NCBI GenBank assembly: GCA_964582475.1
Contig: CAZOQS010000003.1
Location: 98,681 to 162,680, forward strand
Length of the DNA: 64,000 bases
DNA from: JAGOTP01 sp964582475
GTDB lineage: Bacteria; Patescibacteriota; Patescibacteriia; 2-12-FULL-60-25
Direction: 5' to 3'
Of this stretch, positions 41,593-49,532 are shown piece after piece (within the stretch, counting starts at the first letter, position 1; every line of letters begins with the position of its first letter). A program made the position numbers and the translations under genes. A model generated the notes under the pieces. The model saw nothing but the letters and a program-made list of their open reading frames with translations, was not told where the DNA came from and did not search any database.

Positions 41593-42546
41593 ATGCAAAT
41601 TCCAAAAGAGGAAGAGGATCGGAAAACAAATGGAAAGCCCCCGTTCTTCACTGAATGGGTGTGGCTCGATGGAGGCGGAGCGTATCTGACGCTGCTCTTC
41701 ATCGGCGGCGGCGTCCGCATCAAGGCGGGTTTCGACGACGGAGCCACGATGTCCGCCACCTACGAGGTGGAGGGGCTCGTCCCGGTTGCTGAACTGAGCC
41801 GTTTGCTCGCGGTTCCGGCGACCGTGCTCGAAATCGGTACGCGCCGTGAAGTGCGCGGCTGGCGCATTCCGGCCATGAACTACTGTTTCTGGTCGATGGT
41901 GGGCGCCGAGCCCACCTCGCCGGGCTTGATCGTCCTCTCCTTGGAGGAGGGGCTGGCTCTGCGGAAGATCGTCGAACACCACATGCGCGGCTGGATCCCC
42001 ATGCCGACGAAGGCGGTTCGCCCGTTCGGGCAGGAGATGCAGGTCACGCAGTTCATGGTCCTGCCGTCTTCGCACAGCAATTCGGATACGAGCCTGCTGT
42101 ACGCGAGTGGCGTCGACAGGGAGCGGAACACCTGGCGCATCTGTCGCTTCCTCGACGGCACCTTCTCCGGCAAGGTGTTCACGCGGGCTGCTGTGGCCTG
42201 CTACGGAGGTGCGGCCGACGCCGCTGCCGCGCAGCTGAACCGCGTGATCAAGCGCGCGACGCGTCTCGGGGAAGCCGTCGAGGTCGACAAGATGTCCACG
42301 ATCGCGACCCTCGAGGTCTCTCGCCCCGGACCCCTCGACCTCGAGCTGCGGCTCACCGGTCAGACCAGGGCCCGCGAGAGCTACGACCTCCGCGTGCTGA
42401 CGCTCGAGCTGCACCAGATGCTCACCGCTGCACGCGCCAAGGCGTGGGTGGAGGGGATCATCCTCGAGTCCGCGGCGATCGGGAACTTGATCCTCGGTCC
42501 CGGTACCGCAAAGAGCCTCTACAGGCTCCTGACCAACGCGTTCTGA
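41593..42546 (+). CDS. GC-rich cassette gene, unknown soluble protein
   Basis: This 317-residue protein starts MQIPKEEEDRKTNGKPPFFT. GGAGGT lies 4 bases before this ATG at 41593, which decides the start over the upstream 41533. It has no signal or membrane span, a mixed alpha/beta pattern and many Arg and Ala. Codons after the first 40 or so are strongly GC-biased, while the first stretch resembles the host. The mixed composition could mark a junction. I recognise no family. A hairpin follows 26 bases after the stop codon. Confidence 0.6.
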   Translation: MQIPKEEEDRKTNGKPPFFTEWVWLDGGGAYLTLLFIGGGVRIKAGFDDGATMSATYEVEGLVPVAELSRLLAVPATVLEIGTRREVRGWRIPAMNYCFWSMVGAEPTSPGLIVLSLEEGLALRKIVEHHMRGWIPMPTKAVRPFGQEMQVTQFMVLPSSHSNSDTSLLYASGVDRERNTWRICRFLDGTFSGKVFTRAAVACYGGAADAAAAQLNRVIKRATRLGEAVEVDKMSTIATLEVSRPGPLDLELRLTGQTRARESYDLRVLTLELHQMLTAARAKAWVEGIILESAAIGNLILGPGTAKSLYRLLTNAF

Positions 42547-42572
42547 GCGTCGCTGGTCGGTCCAACTAACAA

Positions 42573-42626
42573 CCCCACCCCGACAGGCCCCGCTTTTTTC
42601 TAGCGAACGCGCCGGTCAGGGTGGGG
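42573..42626 (+). other. long hairpin after cassette gene
   Basis: CCCCACCC-C-GAC pairs with GTC-A-GGGTGGGG across about 30 bases that themselves contain GGCCCCGC, TTTTTT and GCGCC. It overlaps the region just past the converging NUDIX gene. Confidence 0.55.
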
Positions 42627-42649
42627 AATGTCATATCTACGAACTTTTC

Positions 42650-43261
42650 TTAAAACGTTGCCACGTAGGGCACCTTCATTTTGTGCCAGGTGTGCATGTC
42701 GTTGGAAGCAGGTTGGGAGTGTTTGGCTTCCTGACTCTGGGCGGCGGTGAGGGCGGCGCGTAAGCAGTGATATTCCGTCCAGAAATCTAATGTTCCAGCA
42801 CACCAACCGACCTTGTTGTTGAACTCGGTAATGATTTCTTCCGGGTGCTTCCACGCAAAGGCCTCAACTTCTCCGGGTTGGGCCTTGAGGTCGGCGAGGT
42901 CGCGGTCGACTAAAATCACGAATTCTTTGGTCCAAAGACGAGCCCAAGGAATGCGCGTCGTGCGCCAGTGAATGAATTCGGAGATATTCGCTTTGACCCC
43001 AGCTTCTTCCTCAAGTTCTTTTACGGCGTTTGTTTCGTAGGTCTCTTCGGCGCCCACGTGTCCTCCCAGGTGCGTCATCCAATAGCCGGGCCAGCGCTCT
43101 TTTCCGAGCGAACGTTGGTGGCACAGCACCTGCCCTTGGCTATTTACGACGTAAATATTTGTTGATTTACACCAGGCTTTTTCCTGGATCACTTGGTGAC
43201 GTGGCAAGATAACGCCGAGCGACTGACCGGTCAATTCATCCACGACTTCAAGATGTTCCAT
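42650..43261 (-). CDS. NUDIX hydrolase
   Basis: This 203-residue protein has a clear Nudix box, GGHVGAEETYETNAVKELEE followed by EAGV, with Lys in place of the usual Arg of REUxEE. The N-terminal segment NIYVVNSQGQVLCHQRSLGK and the overall length resemble IPP isomerase-like NUDIX proteins. The substrate is unknown. The C-terminal 25 residues (QSQEAKHSQPASNDM) look unstructured. Confidence 0.88.
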   Translation of the reverse strand: MEHLEVVDELTGQSLGVILPRHQVIQEKAWCKSTNIYVVNSQGQVLCHQRSLGKERWPGYWMTHLGGHVGAEETYETNAVKELEEEAGVKANISEFIHWRTTRIPWARLWTKEFVILVDRDLADLKAQPGEVEAFAWKHPEEIITEFNNKVGWCAGTLDFWTEYHCLRAALTAAQSQEAKHSQPASNDMHTWHKMKVPYVATF

Positions 43262-43326
43262 AGAAATAGGGTCTGGTGAGGAGAGCGAAAAAAACAGAAT
43301 AGGCCCACAAATGATACGCCCCTTTT

Positions 43327-43355
43327 TTGATCTTGCAAAGGTTTTGGGGTATATT
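43327..43355 (+). promoter_or_regulatory. promoter of the Fe-S operon
   Basis: TTGATC (43327-43332), 17 bases, TATATT (43350-43355), with the regulator ATG at 43378. The regulator probably binds here, though no clear operator is visible. Confidence 0.6.
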
Positions 43356-43377
43356 CCCAGTCAACAGCCAGGAAATT

Positions 43378-43806
43378 ATGTCTTCCCTCTTCCAGGTCTC
43401 CGAACGAAGTCATGCCGGCCTCATCCTTATGGCCGAGCTGGCGCTTGAATATGGGGGAGATCAGCGGAACCTGACCCTGGTGGATGTAGCTCGTGAAAAG
43501 CTTCTTTCCCATGGGTATCTAGAAGAAATTGCGAGTGCGTTGAAAAAAGCTGATCTGATCAAGGGAAAGAAAGGACCGCACGGCGGATATGTGCTGACGC
43601 GTCCACCGGGACAGATCACGGCCGAACAAATCTTGATCGCGCTCGAAGGGCCGATCGTGCTCGTGAGTTGCCAACAAGCGCCAGGAACCTGTCCGGCAGA
43701 ACGCGGGTGCTCGAGCCGATCATTCTGGGGTGTGCTCCAAGCCCGTGTCCTTGAAACCGTTCGCGAAACAACGTTAGCCGATATTCTGCAGAGCTCTGCA
43801 ACCTAA
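43378..43806 (+). CDS. Rrf2 family Fe-S responsive regulator (IscR/SufR-like)
   Basis: This 142-residue protein has the Rrf2 winged helix (SHAGLILMAELALEYGG, then KGKKGPHGGYVLTRPPGQIT). The Cys cluster CQQAPGTCPAERGC gives C-x6-C-x5-C where E. coli IscR has C-x5-C-x5-C. It probably binds an Fe-S cluster and controls the operon it heads. The next gene starts 4 bases after its stop codon. Confidence 0.88.
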   Translation: MSSLFQVSERSHAGLILMAELALEYGGDQRNLTLVDVAREKLLSHGYLEEIASALKKADLIKGKKGPHGGYVLTRPPGQITAEQILIALEGPIVLVSCQQAPGTCPAERGCSSRSFWGVLQARVLETVRETTLADILQSSAT

Positions 43807-43810
43807 TCTT

Positions 43811-45040
43811 ATGTCCCACGTGATTTATCTCGACCATGCCGCTACAACCGCCCTTGATCCGCGGGTGCTTGAGGCAATGCAGCCGTATTTTTCTGAAGTC
43901 TATGGCAACCCGTCGTCGTTTCATTCCGTTGGGTTAGAAGCGAAGAAGGCGGTCTCAGAGGCGCGCAAGACGATCGCGGCGTTACTCCATGGCCATGAAG
44001 AAGAAGTATTGTTCACGTCCGGTGGAACCGAGTCTGACAACCTGGCGGTGATCGGGGTTCCACGTGCCGCTAAAAAAGCGTTGGTCGTAAAACTCGGACC
44101 AGACGTGAAGCCACACGTGATCACGAGTTCGATTGAGCACCATGCCGTGTTGGAGCCATTGCTTCATGCGCAGAAGATCGGAGAGATCGAACTCACGATC
44201 GTTCCAGTGAATCGTGAAGGGCAGGTATCGGTTGCGGATATCGAAGCAGCCTTGAACGAACGCACGGTGCTCGTGAGTATCATGTTTGCGAACAACGAGA
44301 TTGGAACGATTCAACCAATTGCCGACATCGGCCGCGCATTGCTCATCTGGCGCAAAACACACACGACCGCCTATCCGTATTTCCATTCGGACGCCTGTCA
44401 GGCGGCCGAGTACCTGGATTTGAATGTCGAACAGTCACACGCAGATTTGCTGACATTGAATGGCTCGAAGATGTACGGTCCAAAGGGGATTGGAATTTTA
44501 TACGTTCGTCGCGGCGTGAAGGTTGAGCCAATTATTCGTGGCGGTGGCCAAGAGCGGAATATCCGTTCGGGAACAGAGAATGTTCCAGCGATCATCGGAC
44601 TGGCGAAAGCCTTCGAACTAGCCCAAGCAGAACGCGAAGAAGAATCAGTGCGCCTCACGAAGCTCCGTGATCGTTTAGTCGAAGGCTTGATGCAGATTCC
44701 CAAAGCACGCTTGAACGGTCATCCAACCGAGCGCCTACCAAACAGCGCCAACGTCTCGTTCCTTGATATCGAAGGTGAGGCTGCTGTGCTCTACTTAGAC
44801 GCCGATGGAATCATGGCTTCAACCGGTTCCGCTTGTGCCTCGACTTCGCTTGATCCATCGCATGTGATTCTTGCAACTGGACTCTCCTACGAAGCGGCGC
44901 ACGGTTCAATCCGCTTCACACTCGGCCACGCAACGACCGCGGCGGATATCGAGCGAGTGATCGAAGTGATGCCAGGAGTTGTGGAGCGGTTGCGAAAGAT
45001 GAGTCCTGTAAATCTCGATATGAAATACTTCAATAACTAG
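43811..45040 (+). CDS. iscS: cysteine desulfurase (IscS/NifS)
   Basis: This 409-residue PLP enzyme takes sulfur from cysteine for Fe-S clusters. Motifs are YLDHAATTALDPRV, the PLP region SSIEHHAVLE, HSDACQAAEYL, the Lys of NGSKMYGPKGIGILY (the usual His before that Lys is Ser), RSGTENVPAIIG, and the catalytic Cys in STGSACASTSLDPSH. Length and order fit the family. The scaffold and Nfu-like genes follow directly. Confidence 0.94.
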   Translation: MSHVIYLDHAATTALDPRVLEAMQPYFSEVYGNPSSFHSVGLEAKKAVSEARKTIAALLHGHEEEVLFTSGGTESDNLAVIGVPRAAKKALVVKLGPDVKPHVITSSIEHHAVLEPLLHAQKIGEIELTIVPVNREGQVSVADIEAALNERTVLVSIMFANNEIGTIQPIADIGRALLIWRKTHTTAYPYFHSDACQAAEYLDLNVEQSHADLLTLNGSKMYGPKGIGILYVRRGVKVEPIIRGGGQERNIRSGTENVPAIIGLAKAFELAQAEREEESVRLTKLRDRLVEGLMQIPKARLNGHPTERLPNSANVSFLDIEGEAAVLYLDADGIMASTGSACASTSLDPSHVILATGLSYEAAHGSIRFTLGHATTAADIERVIEVMPGVVERLRKMSPVNLDMKYFNN

Positions 45041-45046
45041 CGTCGT

Positions 45047-45160
45047 GTCTGGAAGAAGGATATTCCTTCACTCCCTGTGCAACTCGCAAGCAGATCAATC
45101 TAAGTTCAGTAGTTTTGCTCAAACAGTGCTCGGTCGTTCAGAAACATCCTTCTTCCAGAC
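45047..45160 (+). repeat. 15-bp perfect inverted repeat between iscS and the scaffold gene
   Basis: GTCTGGAAGAAGGAT (45047-45061) and ATCCTTCTTCCAGAC (45146-45160) are separated by 84 bases. The whole 143-base gap between the two genes is otherwise empty. In RNA this would make a long-range stem closing a large loop 23 bases before the next ATG. Confidence 0.7.
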
Positions 45161-45183
45161 CAGCATCTACTTATCTCACCCAT

Positions 45184-45894
45184 ATGAATACTGACCCACA
45201 AACAACTCCAGGTCCTGTTGCCGCCGCGAGCGATGACGCTCGCAAGGGGGATGTCGTTGCAACGACCAAAGACAAAGGCTGGTTCTATACCGATGAGGTG
45301 AAGAGTCACTTTTTTCATCCGCAGAACTTTCTTGAAGATGAAACGCCCTATGCAGATGCTTATCTAGGTCTCGTCGGTTCGCCGGCTTGTGGGGACTCGA
45401 TGAAGATTTGGTTGCGCGTAAGTAAAGACGCGCAAGGCGTTGAACGGATCACAGATCTCAAATGGAAAACCTTCGGCTGCGGTTCGGCGATTGCTTCGAC
45501 CTCGATGTTGTCTGTCATGGTTACGGAGAATGGCGGCGTCACGATTGATCAGGCACTCGCACTTCGTCCGCAGGATATTATGCAGCGGTTAGGTGGCCTA
45601 CCAGCTCGCAAAATTCATTGTTCCGTTTTGGGAGACAAAGCGTTACGGAGCGCTATTAACGACTATTTCCGCAAGTCTGGGCAGCACGCACGCATCCAAG
45701 TGGAAGAAGGACGGATCATTGATAAGGTTCTCAAGATCACCGACAAAGATATCGAAGAGGCAGTCTTGGAAGGGGCGGATACGTTTGATAAGCTGCAGGC
45801 GAAAACGAAGATCGGGACGGGTGATCCTTCGTGTATTCCTGAGGCAGAACAACTCCTTCGTTTCTATATGGAAAAATACTATGGTGGAAAATAA
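45184..45894 (+). CDS. NifU/IscU-like Fe-S scaffold with degenerate C-terminal part
   Basis: This 236-residue protein has a low-complexity start of about 45 residues. The IscU-type scaffold domain then has GSPACGDSMKIWLR, FGCGSAIASTSMLSVMV and ARKIHCSVLG, supplying the three ligand Cys. The last 60 residues (ITDKDIEEAVLEGADTFDKL...GDPSCIPEAEQLL) resemble the BFD-like [2Fe-2S] region of NifU but keep only one Cys. I chose the start MNTDPQTTPG. A longer frame would run through the inverted repeat. Confidence 0.85.
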   Translation: MNTDPQTTPGPVAAASDDARKGDVVATTKDKGWFYTDEVKSHFFHPQNFLEDETPYADAYLGLVGSPACGDSMKIWLRVSKDAQGVERITDLKWKTFGCGSAIASTSMLSVMVTENGGVTIDQALALRPQDIMQRLGGLPARKIHCSVLGDKALRSAINDYFRKSGQHARIQVEEGRIIDKVLKITDKDIEEAVLEGADTFDKLQAKTKIGTGDPSCIPEAEQLLRFYMEKYYGGK

Positions 45895-46126
45895 CGGACA
45901 AACGATTCAAGCGACGATCGAAGATTCGTTGAAAGACATCTCTCCGATGCTCGCAGCAGCCGGTCGATCGGTGCATGTCTTGTCGGCAAACGAAACCGAG
46001 TGCGCGATTGAACTTCGTGGCTTCTGCGGCGACTGCGCCTGCGTCGATTCGTACAAAGAGGGGATCGAAGTACTTGTGCGTGAGAAGGTGCCAAACATTC
46101 AGTCCGTGAGTTTTACCGCGGTTTAA
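45881..46126 (+). CDS. NifU C-terminal domain (NfuA-like) protein
   Basis: This 81-residue protein starts inside the end of the scaffold gene (14-base overlap in another frame), suggesting coupled translation. It is the Nfu domain alone, with the cluster-binding CGDC in GFCGDCACVDSYKEGIEVLV. Nfu domains carry and deliver Fe-S clusters. Together with the gene before it this recreates a NifU-like set from two polypeptides. Confidence 0.88.
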   Translation: MVENNGQTIQATIEDSLKDISPMLAAAGRSVHVLSANETECAIELRGFCGDCACVDSYKEGIEVLVREKVPNIQSVSFTAV

Positions 46127-46131
46127 CGACT

Positions 46132-46482
46132 ATGGATTCCAACCACACCCAACCTCTCCCAGGTTCTGCTCTGCCCTCTGCGCCAGAGCACGCCTCTTTA
46201 TCAGCGGCACCAGCCCAGTCTTCGCTGCCAGCGAGTGGCGCCTCGACGCCTGAAAAGAAGGTCTTAAAGATCTCTCGAGTCGAAGTCGATCGTGATATCT
46301 GTATTGGTGCTGCCCCCTGCGTGACGGTTGCGCCGGGTGTCTTCCAGCTCGACGAAGAAAACAAGGCCTACATCGTCGATCAGAATGGTGCTGATGCGGA
46401 AACGATTCTGCTCGCGGCTCAGTCCTGTCCGGTCCAAGCGATTTTTGTCTACGACGAAGACGGGAAACAGATCTACCCCTAA
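46132..46482 (+). CDS. ferredoxin-like protein, probable [3Fe-4S] type
   Basis: This 116-residue protein has a Ser/Ala/Pro-rich first 40 residues. A single-cluster ferredoxin domain follows: VDRDICIGAAPCVTVAPGVF, then ETILLAAQSCPVQAIFVYDE. The usual CxxCxxxC reads C-IGAAP-C, so the second ligand Cys is missing. With the distant SCP Cys this leaves three ligands, which favours a [3Fe-4S] cluster. It ends the Fe-S operon and starts 5 bases after the Nfu-like gene. Confidence 0.8.
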   Translation: MDSNHTQPLPGSALPSAPEHASLSAAPAQSSLPASGASTPEKKVLKISRVEVDRDICIGAAPCVTVAPGVFQLDEENKAYIVDQNGADAETILLAAQSCPVQAIFVYDEDGKQIYP

Positions 46483-46488
46483 AAGAAT

Positions 46489-46536
46489 ACCCAGTAATCA
46501 AAACGAGCCCCTGCGGGCTCGTTTTGATTACTGGGT
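46489..46536. terminator. 22-bp bidirectional terminator
   Basis: A perfect 22-bp stem, whose inner part is CAAAACGAGCCC CTGC GGGCTCGTTTTG and whose outer ends are ACCCAGTAAT/ATTACTGGGT. It overlaps the last codons of the converging gene at 46528. Confidence 0.9.
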
Positions 46537-46977
46537 CTGGACACTAGGAGGTTCGGAACGGCGTTTCTTTAGGCGCTCAACCCCTGCTTCAATTTCTTCT
46601 ACCTCTAAACCTTCCCTCAGCGCTTGAAGCCGTGCCACATCTTGCGCCACCTCTCTTGTGAGCTGCTGTCTCCTGAACGCGGCTAGATCCTCAGCTTGTT
46701 TCATGAGGTACTCCTGACGAGTTATTTTAGCAGCCGTTTCTTTTGCGACTCGTGCTTCGGTCTCAGCAAGCCCGTTTGATAGCTCCGTTACGGGAGCAAC
46801 ATTTTTATTTGGGAGGCCTAATCCAATCGGGGCTTCTATCGGGGTAGGCGGTAACTCAGCGACCTCCGGTGGATCGATCGGTTTCTCAGGGGTAGTTTCA
46901 AGAAGCTCTTCCCAGGTTGGTTCAACAGGGGTCGGGGGCGTCGGAGTTTTTCGTTCGCCTCCAAAAGGGGAAATCAT
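46528..46977 (-). CDS. hypothetical Pro-rich and coiled-coil protein
   Basis: This 149-residue protein has a Pro/Thr/Glu-rich first 75 residues (KTPTPPTPVEPTWEELLETT). A long charged helix follows (TRQEYLMKQAEDLAAFRRQQ, then DVARLQALREGLEVEEIEAG), probably a coiled coil. No signal peptide. I chose MISPFGGERK because the upstream start at 47034 would overlap the next gene. Function unknown. Confidence 0.6.
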   Translation of the reverse strand: MISPFGGERKTPTPPTPVEPTWEELLETTPEKPIDPPEVAELPPTPIEAPIGLGLPNKNVAPVTELSNGLAETEARVAKETAAKITRQEYLMKQAEDLAAFRRQQLTREVAQDVARLQALREGLEVEEIEAGVERLKKRRSEPPSVQTQ

Positions 46978-47014
46978 ATGTCCCAAGTTTAATCTATCAA
47001 CCCAGGCTTTGCAT

Positions 47015-48163
47015 CTAGCGCTTGTGTAAAACAACGATCCGTCGTTGGACGAACTGTTCTGGTCGAGCGTAAATCAGATCTTTTGGGCCGGTAAACGTGT
47101 AACCAGCCGCTTCTGCTGCTTCTGTTGCATCTACGAGGAGTTCACCTTCTGCTGATGTGAAGATGGGCCAGATCCCAACCAGGACGCCGCCACTTGGTTG
47201 AAGTTTTGCAAAGGTTGGGAGGGCTTCGTTCCAAATTTTCTCGATATTCTCCGCTTCCTGTTCGAGCATGGCGGAAGATTCTCGTCCTTTGAGCGGAGTG
47301 CCCAGGTAACCTTCCGTTACGATCACATCTACCGGACTCGAGACACGCGTTTGTGCAAAAGCAGCGGCTGATGTCACAAAACGCATCGTGGCAAGGGCTT
47401 CGTAGGGAATCAATCCGCGATCCGCGATCCAACGCATGTTGCCTTCTGAATCCTTCACTTGTTCTGGGTCAATGTCGGAGCTCGTGATCTGGCGGTACCC
47501 AAGGAGCGACGCTTCCATCGGAATCGTTCCGCTGCCGCAAAATGGATCGAGTAAATGCCGATTCGTGTCTGCGCCTGCGAGGTTTACGAGTACGCGCGCC
47601 AGTTTTGGCGGCAGCATGCCGTTCTTTGCATCGCGGAACGGGCGACCCATGTCACGTAATGTCCAGGCATCTGGATCTTGAACAGCTTCGGTAAAACCAA
47701 TTGAACGTGTCTTGTCGTTCGCAAAGATACAGATATCGTAGCCCTCATCGATGAGGCTCGCTTTCTTCACAGCGGCTGGTGTGACTTGCCCTTCGGAATC
47801 GGCGAACCAGCGCGCGGGCACCCCTTCTTCTTGGAGACGGCGCTTGAATTCGAGGGGAAGTTTGCGGTCGATCGTCGGGTGACTTCCAAAGACTGTTAAT
47901 GAAAACACGATCTTTCGCGCGCGTGGATGGGTACGAATAAGTTCGATCAGGGCTTCAATCAAATCCTGCGAGGGCGAGAGTTCAAGTAAAATGCGGCCCG
48001 CTTTCACGATGCCACCTAAGCGTTCAACGCAGGCAGCAGGGTTGAGATCCGCTTGGCTAATGGCTGAGGCTTTAAAAACCTGAAAGGCGCCTTCCGGGTA
48101 GACGGCTTGGGCTTCGGCGAGCGACAGGGCGGGATGGCTCCCGAAGATAAGGAAGGTCGACAT
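47015..48163 (-). CDS. Trm11-like tRNA guanine N2-methyltransferase
   Basis: This 382-residue protein ends in a Rossmann methyltransferase domain with DPFCGSGTIPMEASLLGY (SAM-binding loop), SSDIDPEQV, and DVIVTEGYLGTPL in the place of the catalytic NPPY-type motif. The preceding RPFRDAKNGMLPPKLARVLV is typical of Trm11 and related tRNA G10 methylases. The N-terminal half probably includes a THUMP-like RNA-binding part. TEGYLG is a departure from DPPYG. The likely target is tRNA, with the exact site unknown. Confidence 0.78.
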   Translation of the reverse strand: MSTFLIFGSHPALSLAEAQAVYPEGAFQVFKASAISQADLNPAACVERLGGIVKAGRILLELSPSQDLIEALIELIRTHPRARKIVFSLTVFGSHPTIDRKLPLEFKRRLQEEGVPARWFADSEGQVTPAAVKKASLIDEGYDICIFANDKTRSIGFTEAVQDPDAWTLRDMGRPFRDAKNGMLPPKLARVLVNLAGADTNRHLLDPFCGSGTIPMEASLLGYRQITSSDIDPEQVKDSEGNMRWIADRGLIPYEALATMRFVTSAAAFAQTRVSSPVDVIVTEGYLGTPLKGRESSAMLEQEAENIEKIWNEALPTFAKLQPSGGVLVGIWPIFTSAEGELLVDATEAAEAAGYTFTGPKDLIYARPEQFVQRRIVVLHKR

Positions 48164-48248
48164 ACGCTTGATCATAGCTGAGAACTTGCTTCCCGCAAAC
48201 GCACGTGTAGGTTTGGGCCACATGCGCTATACTCGTGTGTGTATTTCT

Positions 48249-49406
48249 ATGGCTACTCGTAGTGCTCTTTCACGTACGTCCGCTCATGCCGAAGCCGAAC
48301 CTCGGTACGACGATTTTTTTGAACGTCAAGGCGCTGAACGCGCAGATACGATGGAGGGCTCATCGGGTGTCCGATCGTTGCCAACGCGGGAAGCGGGTGA
48401 ATCGGGTAAGCTGGCTGCCTTAAAGTCGAGAATTGCCCGTACAAACGCGGAACCACGAAATGAGGTCCAAGAACGGTACGATACCCTCACGGTGAATCGC
48501 TATGAAAAAGAAGTGTGCGAAGCGCAGGAGCTGTTTATCATCCTAAAAGTCCGTTTAGCGCGAGCCGGGGTCCAGTTTGATCAATACGAAGCCTTTATCG
48601 AAAATCCTCAGCGGATCCGAGGGGAACGGTTGTTCACAGGAGAGCGGTCATTTGGGCAGTTGGTAGCAGACTACAAGGCAACGAAAAAGCGGTTAGTTGT
48701 GGAGCGCGCGATGTACGAGGCGGCTTGTAAGCGGTTGCATATTTCGGTGCAAGAAGGGTCCGCCCACCGAAAGGGAGCGTCAGCGAAACAACAGGAGGTC
48801 CAAAACCCGTTTACAGAAGCCCAGCAGAAGCTCGCCTCGGTCTATGAGCATGTGGTGGCGAAGCGCGATAGCATTACCTTTGACGATGCGATTATTCTGC
48901 ATGAAACGATGGTTCAGGGATTGCGTGGGCTCAAGTTGCCGGGAAACGAGGCAGATCTTCCCGCTTCGGATCGCCAGGCCTTGGTGGCAGCACGCTATTT
49001 TTGCAAACAAATTGAAGCGCGTTTAGACCAGATCCGCGTGCGCGAATTGCGCCCCGTCGAACAGCTTGCGGCGGAGGCTCGGTTAGCGGCTACTGCCGGC
49101 AATAAAGCGCATGCTGCGGAAAAAACCGCTGAACTAAGCGCTTTACTTGCCCGTATCGCTCCGCTCTATTTGCTCGATTCGGCCTCTGAATCCCCCCGTC
49201 TACTCGATCTACGATCTCAGTACCACTTGAGTCACGCAGAATTAAAGGAATTGAACGATTGGATCGCAAGTAAGCGTATTACTGATTCAGGAAAGGTTTC
49301 GCAGCGAATCGATGAACTCGTCCCACGAGTGAAGCATTTGCATCAAGTGGCTTACCCCTACGGCCCTTGTTTGAGCGGAGCACCCCTCAAAGCCTACGTA
49401 CACTAA
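48249..49406 (+). CDS. helical coiled-coil protein, unknown function
   Basis: This 385-residue, Glu/Arg/Ala-rich, almost wholly helical protein has no signal or membrane span. Heptad-like stretches occur across about 60-110 and 220-330. A TATACT at 48229-48234 lies 14 bases before the ATG, which favours this start over an upstream in-frame one. It is divergent from the methylase gene. I recognise no family. Confidence 0.65.
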   Translation: MATRSALSRTSAHAEAEPRYDDFFERQGAERADTMEGSSGVRSLPTREAGESGKLAALKSRIARTNAEPRNEVQERYDTLTVNRYEKEVCEAQELFIILKVRLARAGVQFDQYEAFIENPQRIRGERLFTGERSFGQLVADYKATKKRLVVERAMYEAACKRLHISVQEGSAHRKGASAKQQEVQNPFTEAQQKLASVYEHVVAKRDSITFDDAIILHETMVQGLRGLKLPGNEADLPASDRQALVAARYFCKQIEARLDQIRVRELRPVEQLAAEARLAATAGNKAHAAEKTAELSALLARIAPLYLLDSASESPRLLDLRSQYHLSHAELKELNDWIASKRITDSGKVSQRIDELVPRVKHLHQVAYPYGPCLSGAPLKAYVH

Positions 49407-49415
49407 GGCGCTGCA

Positions 49416-49444
49416 TTGACAAAAAGTGGCTAATTTTATAGGAT
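49416..49444 (+). promoter_or_regulatory. promoter of rpsF-ssb-rpsR
   Basis: A consensus TTGACA (49416-49421), 17 bases, TAGGAT (49439-49444). It leaves an unusually long leader of about 80 bases, with a small TCCCT/AGGGA hairpin near 49503-49516, where S6:S18 feedback control could act. Confidence 0.65.
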
Positions 49445-49532
49445 TTCGGCACTTCATTCTTAATCGTGACCGGCCAATTTTAGCCTACTTAAGCGCTAGA
49501 ATCCCTGAATAAGGGACGTGTCACACAAGAGT

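Noticed and set aside
42560..42640. Integron attC site (CTAACAA before a long inverted repeat) at the hairpin after the 41593 gene
   Set aside because: No matching GTTRRRY partner on the far side, no integrase in the window, and the other cassette hairpins lack the attC core sequences.
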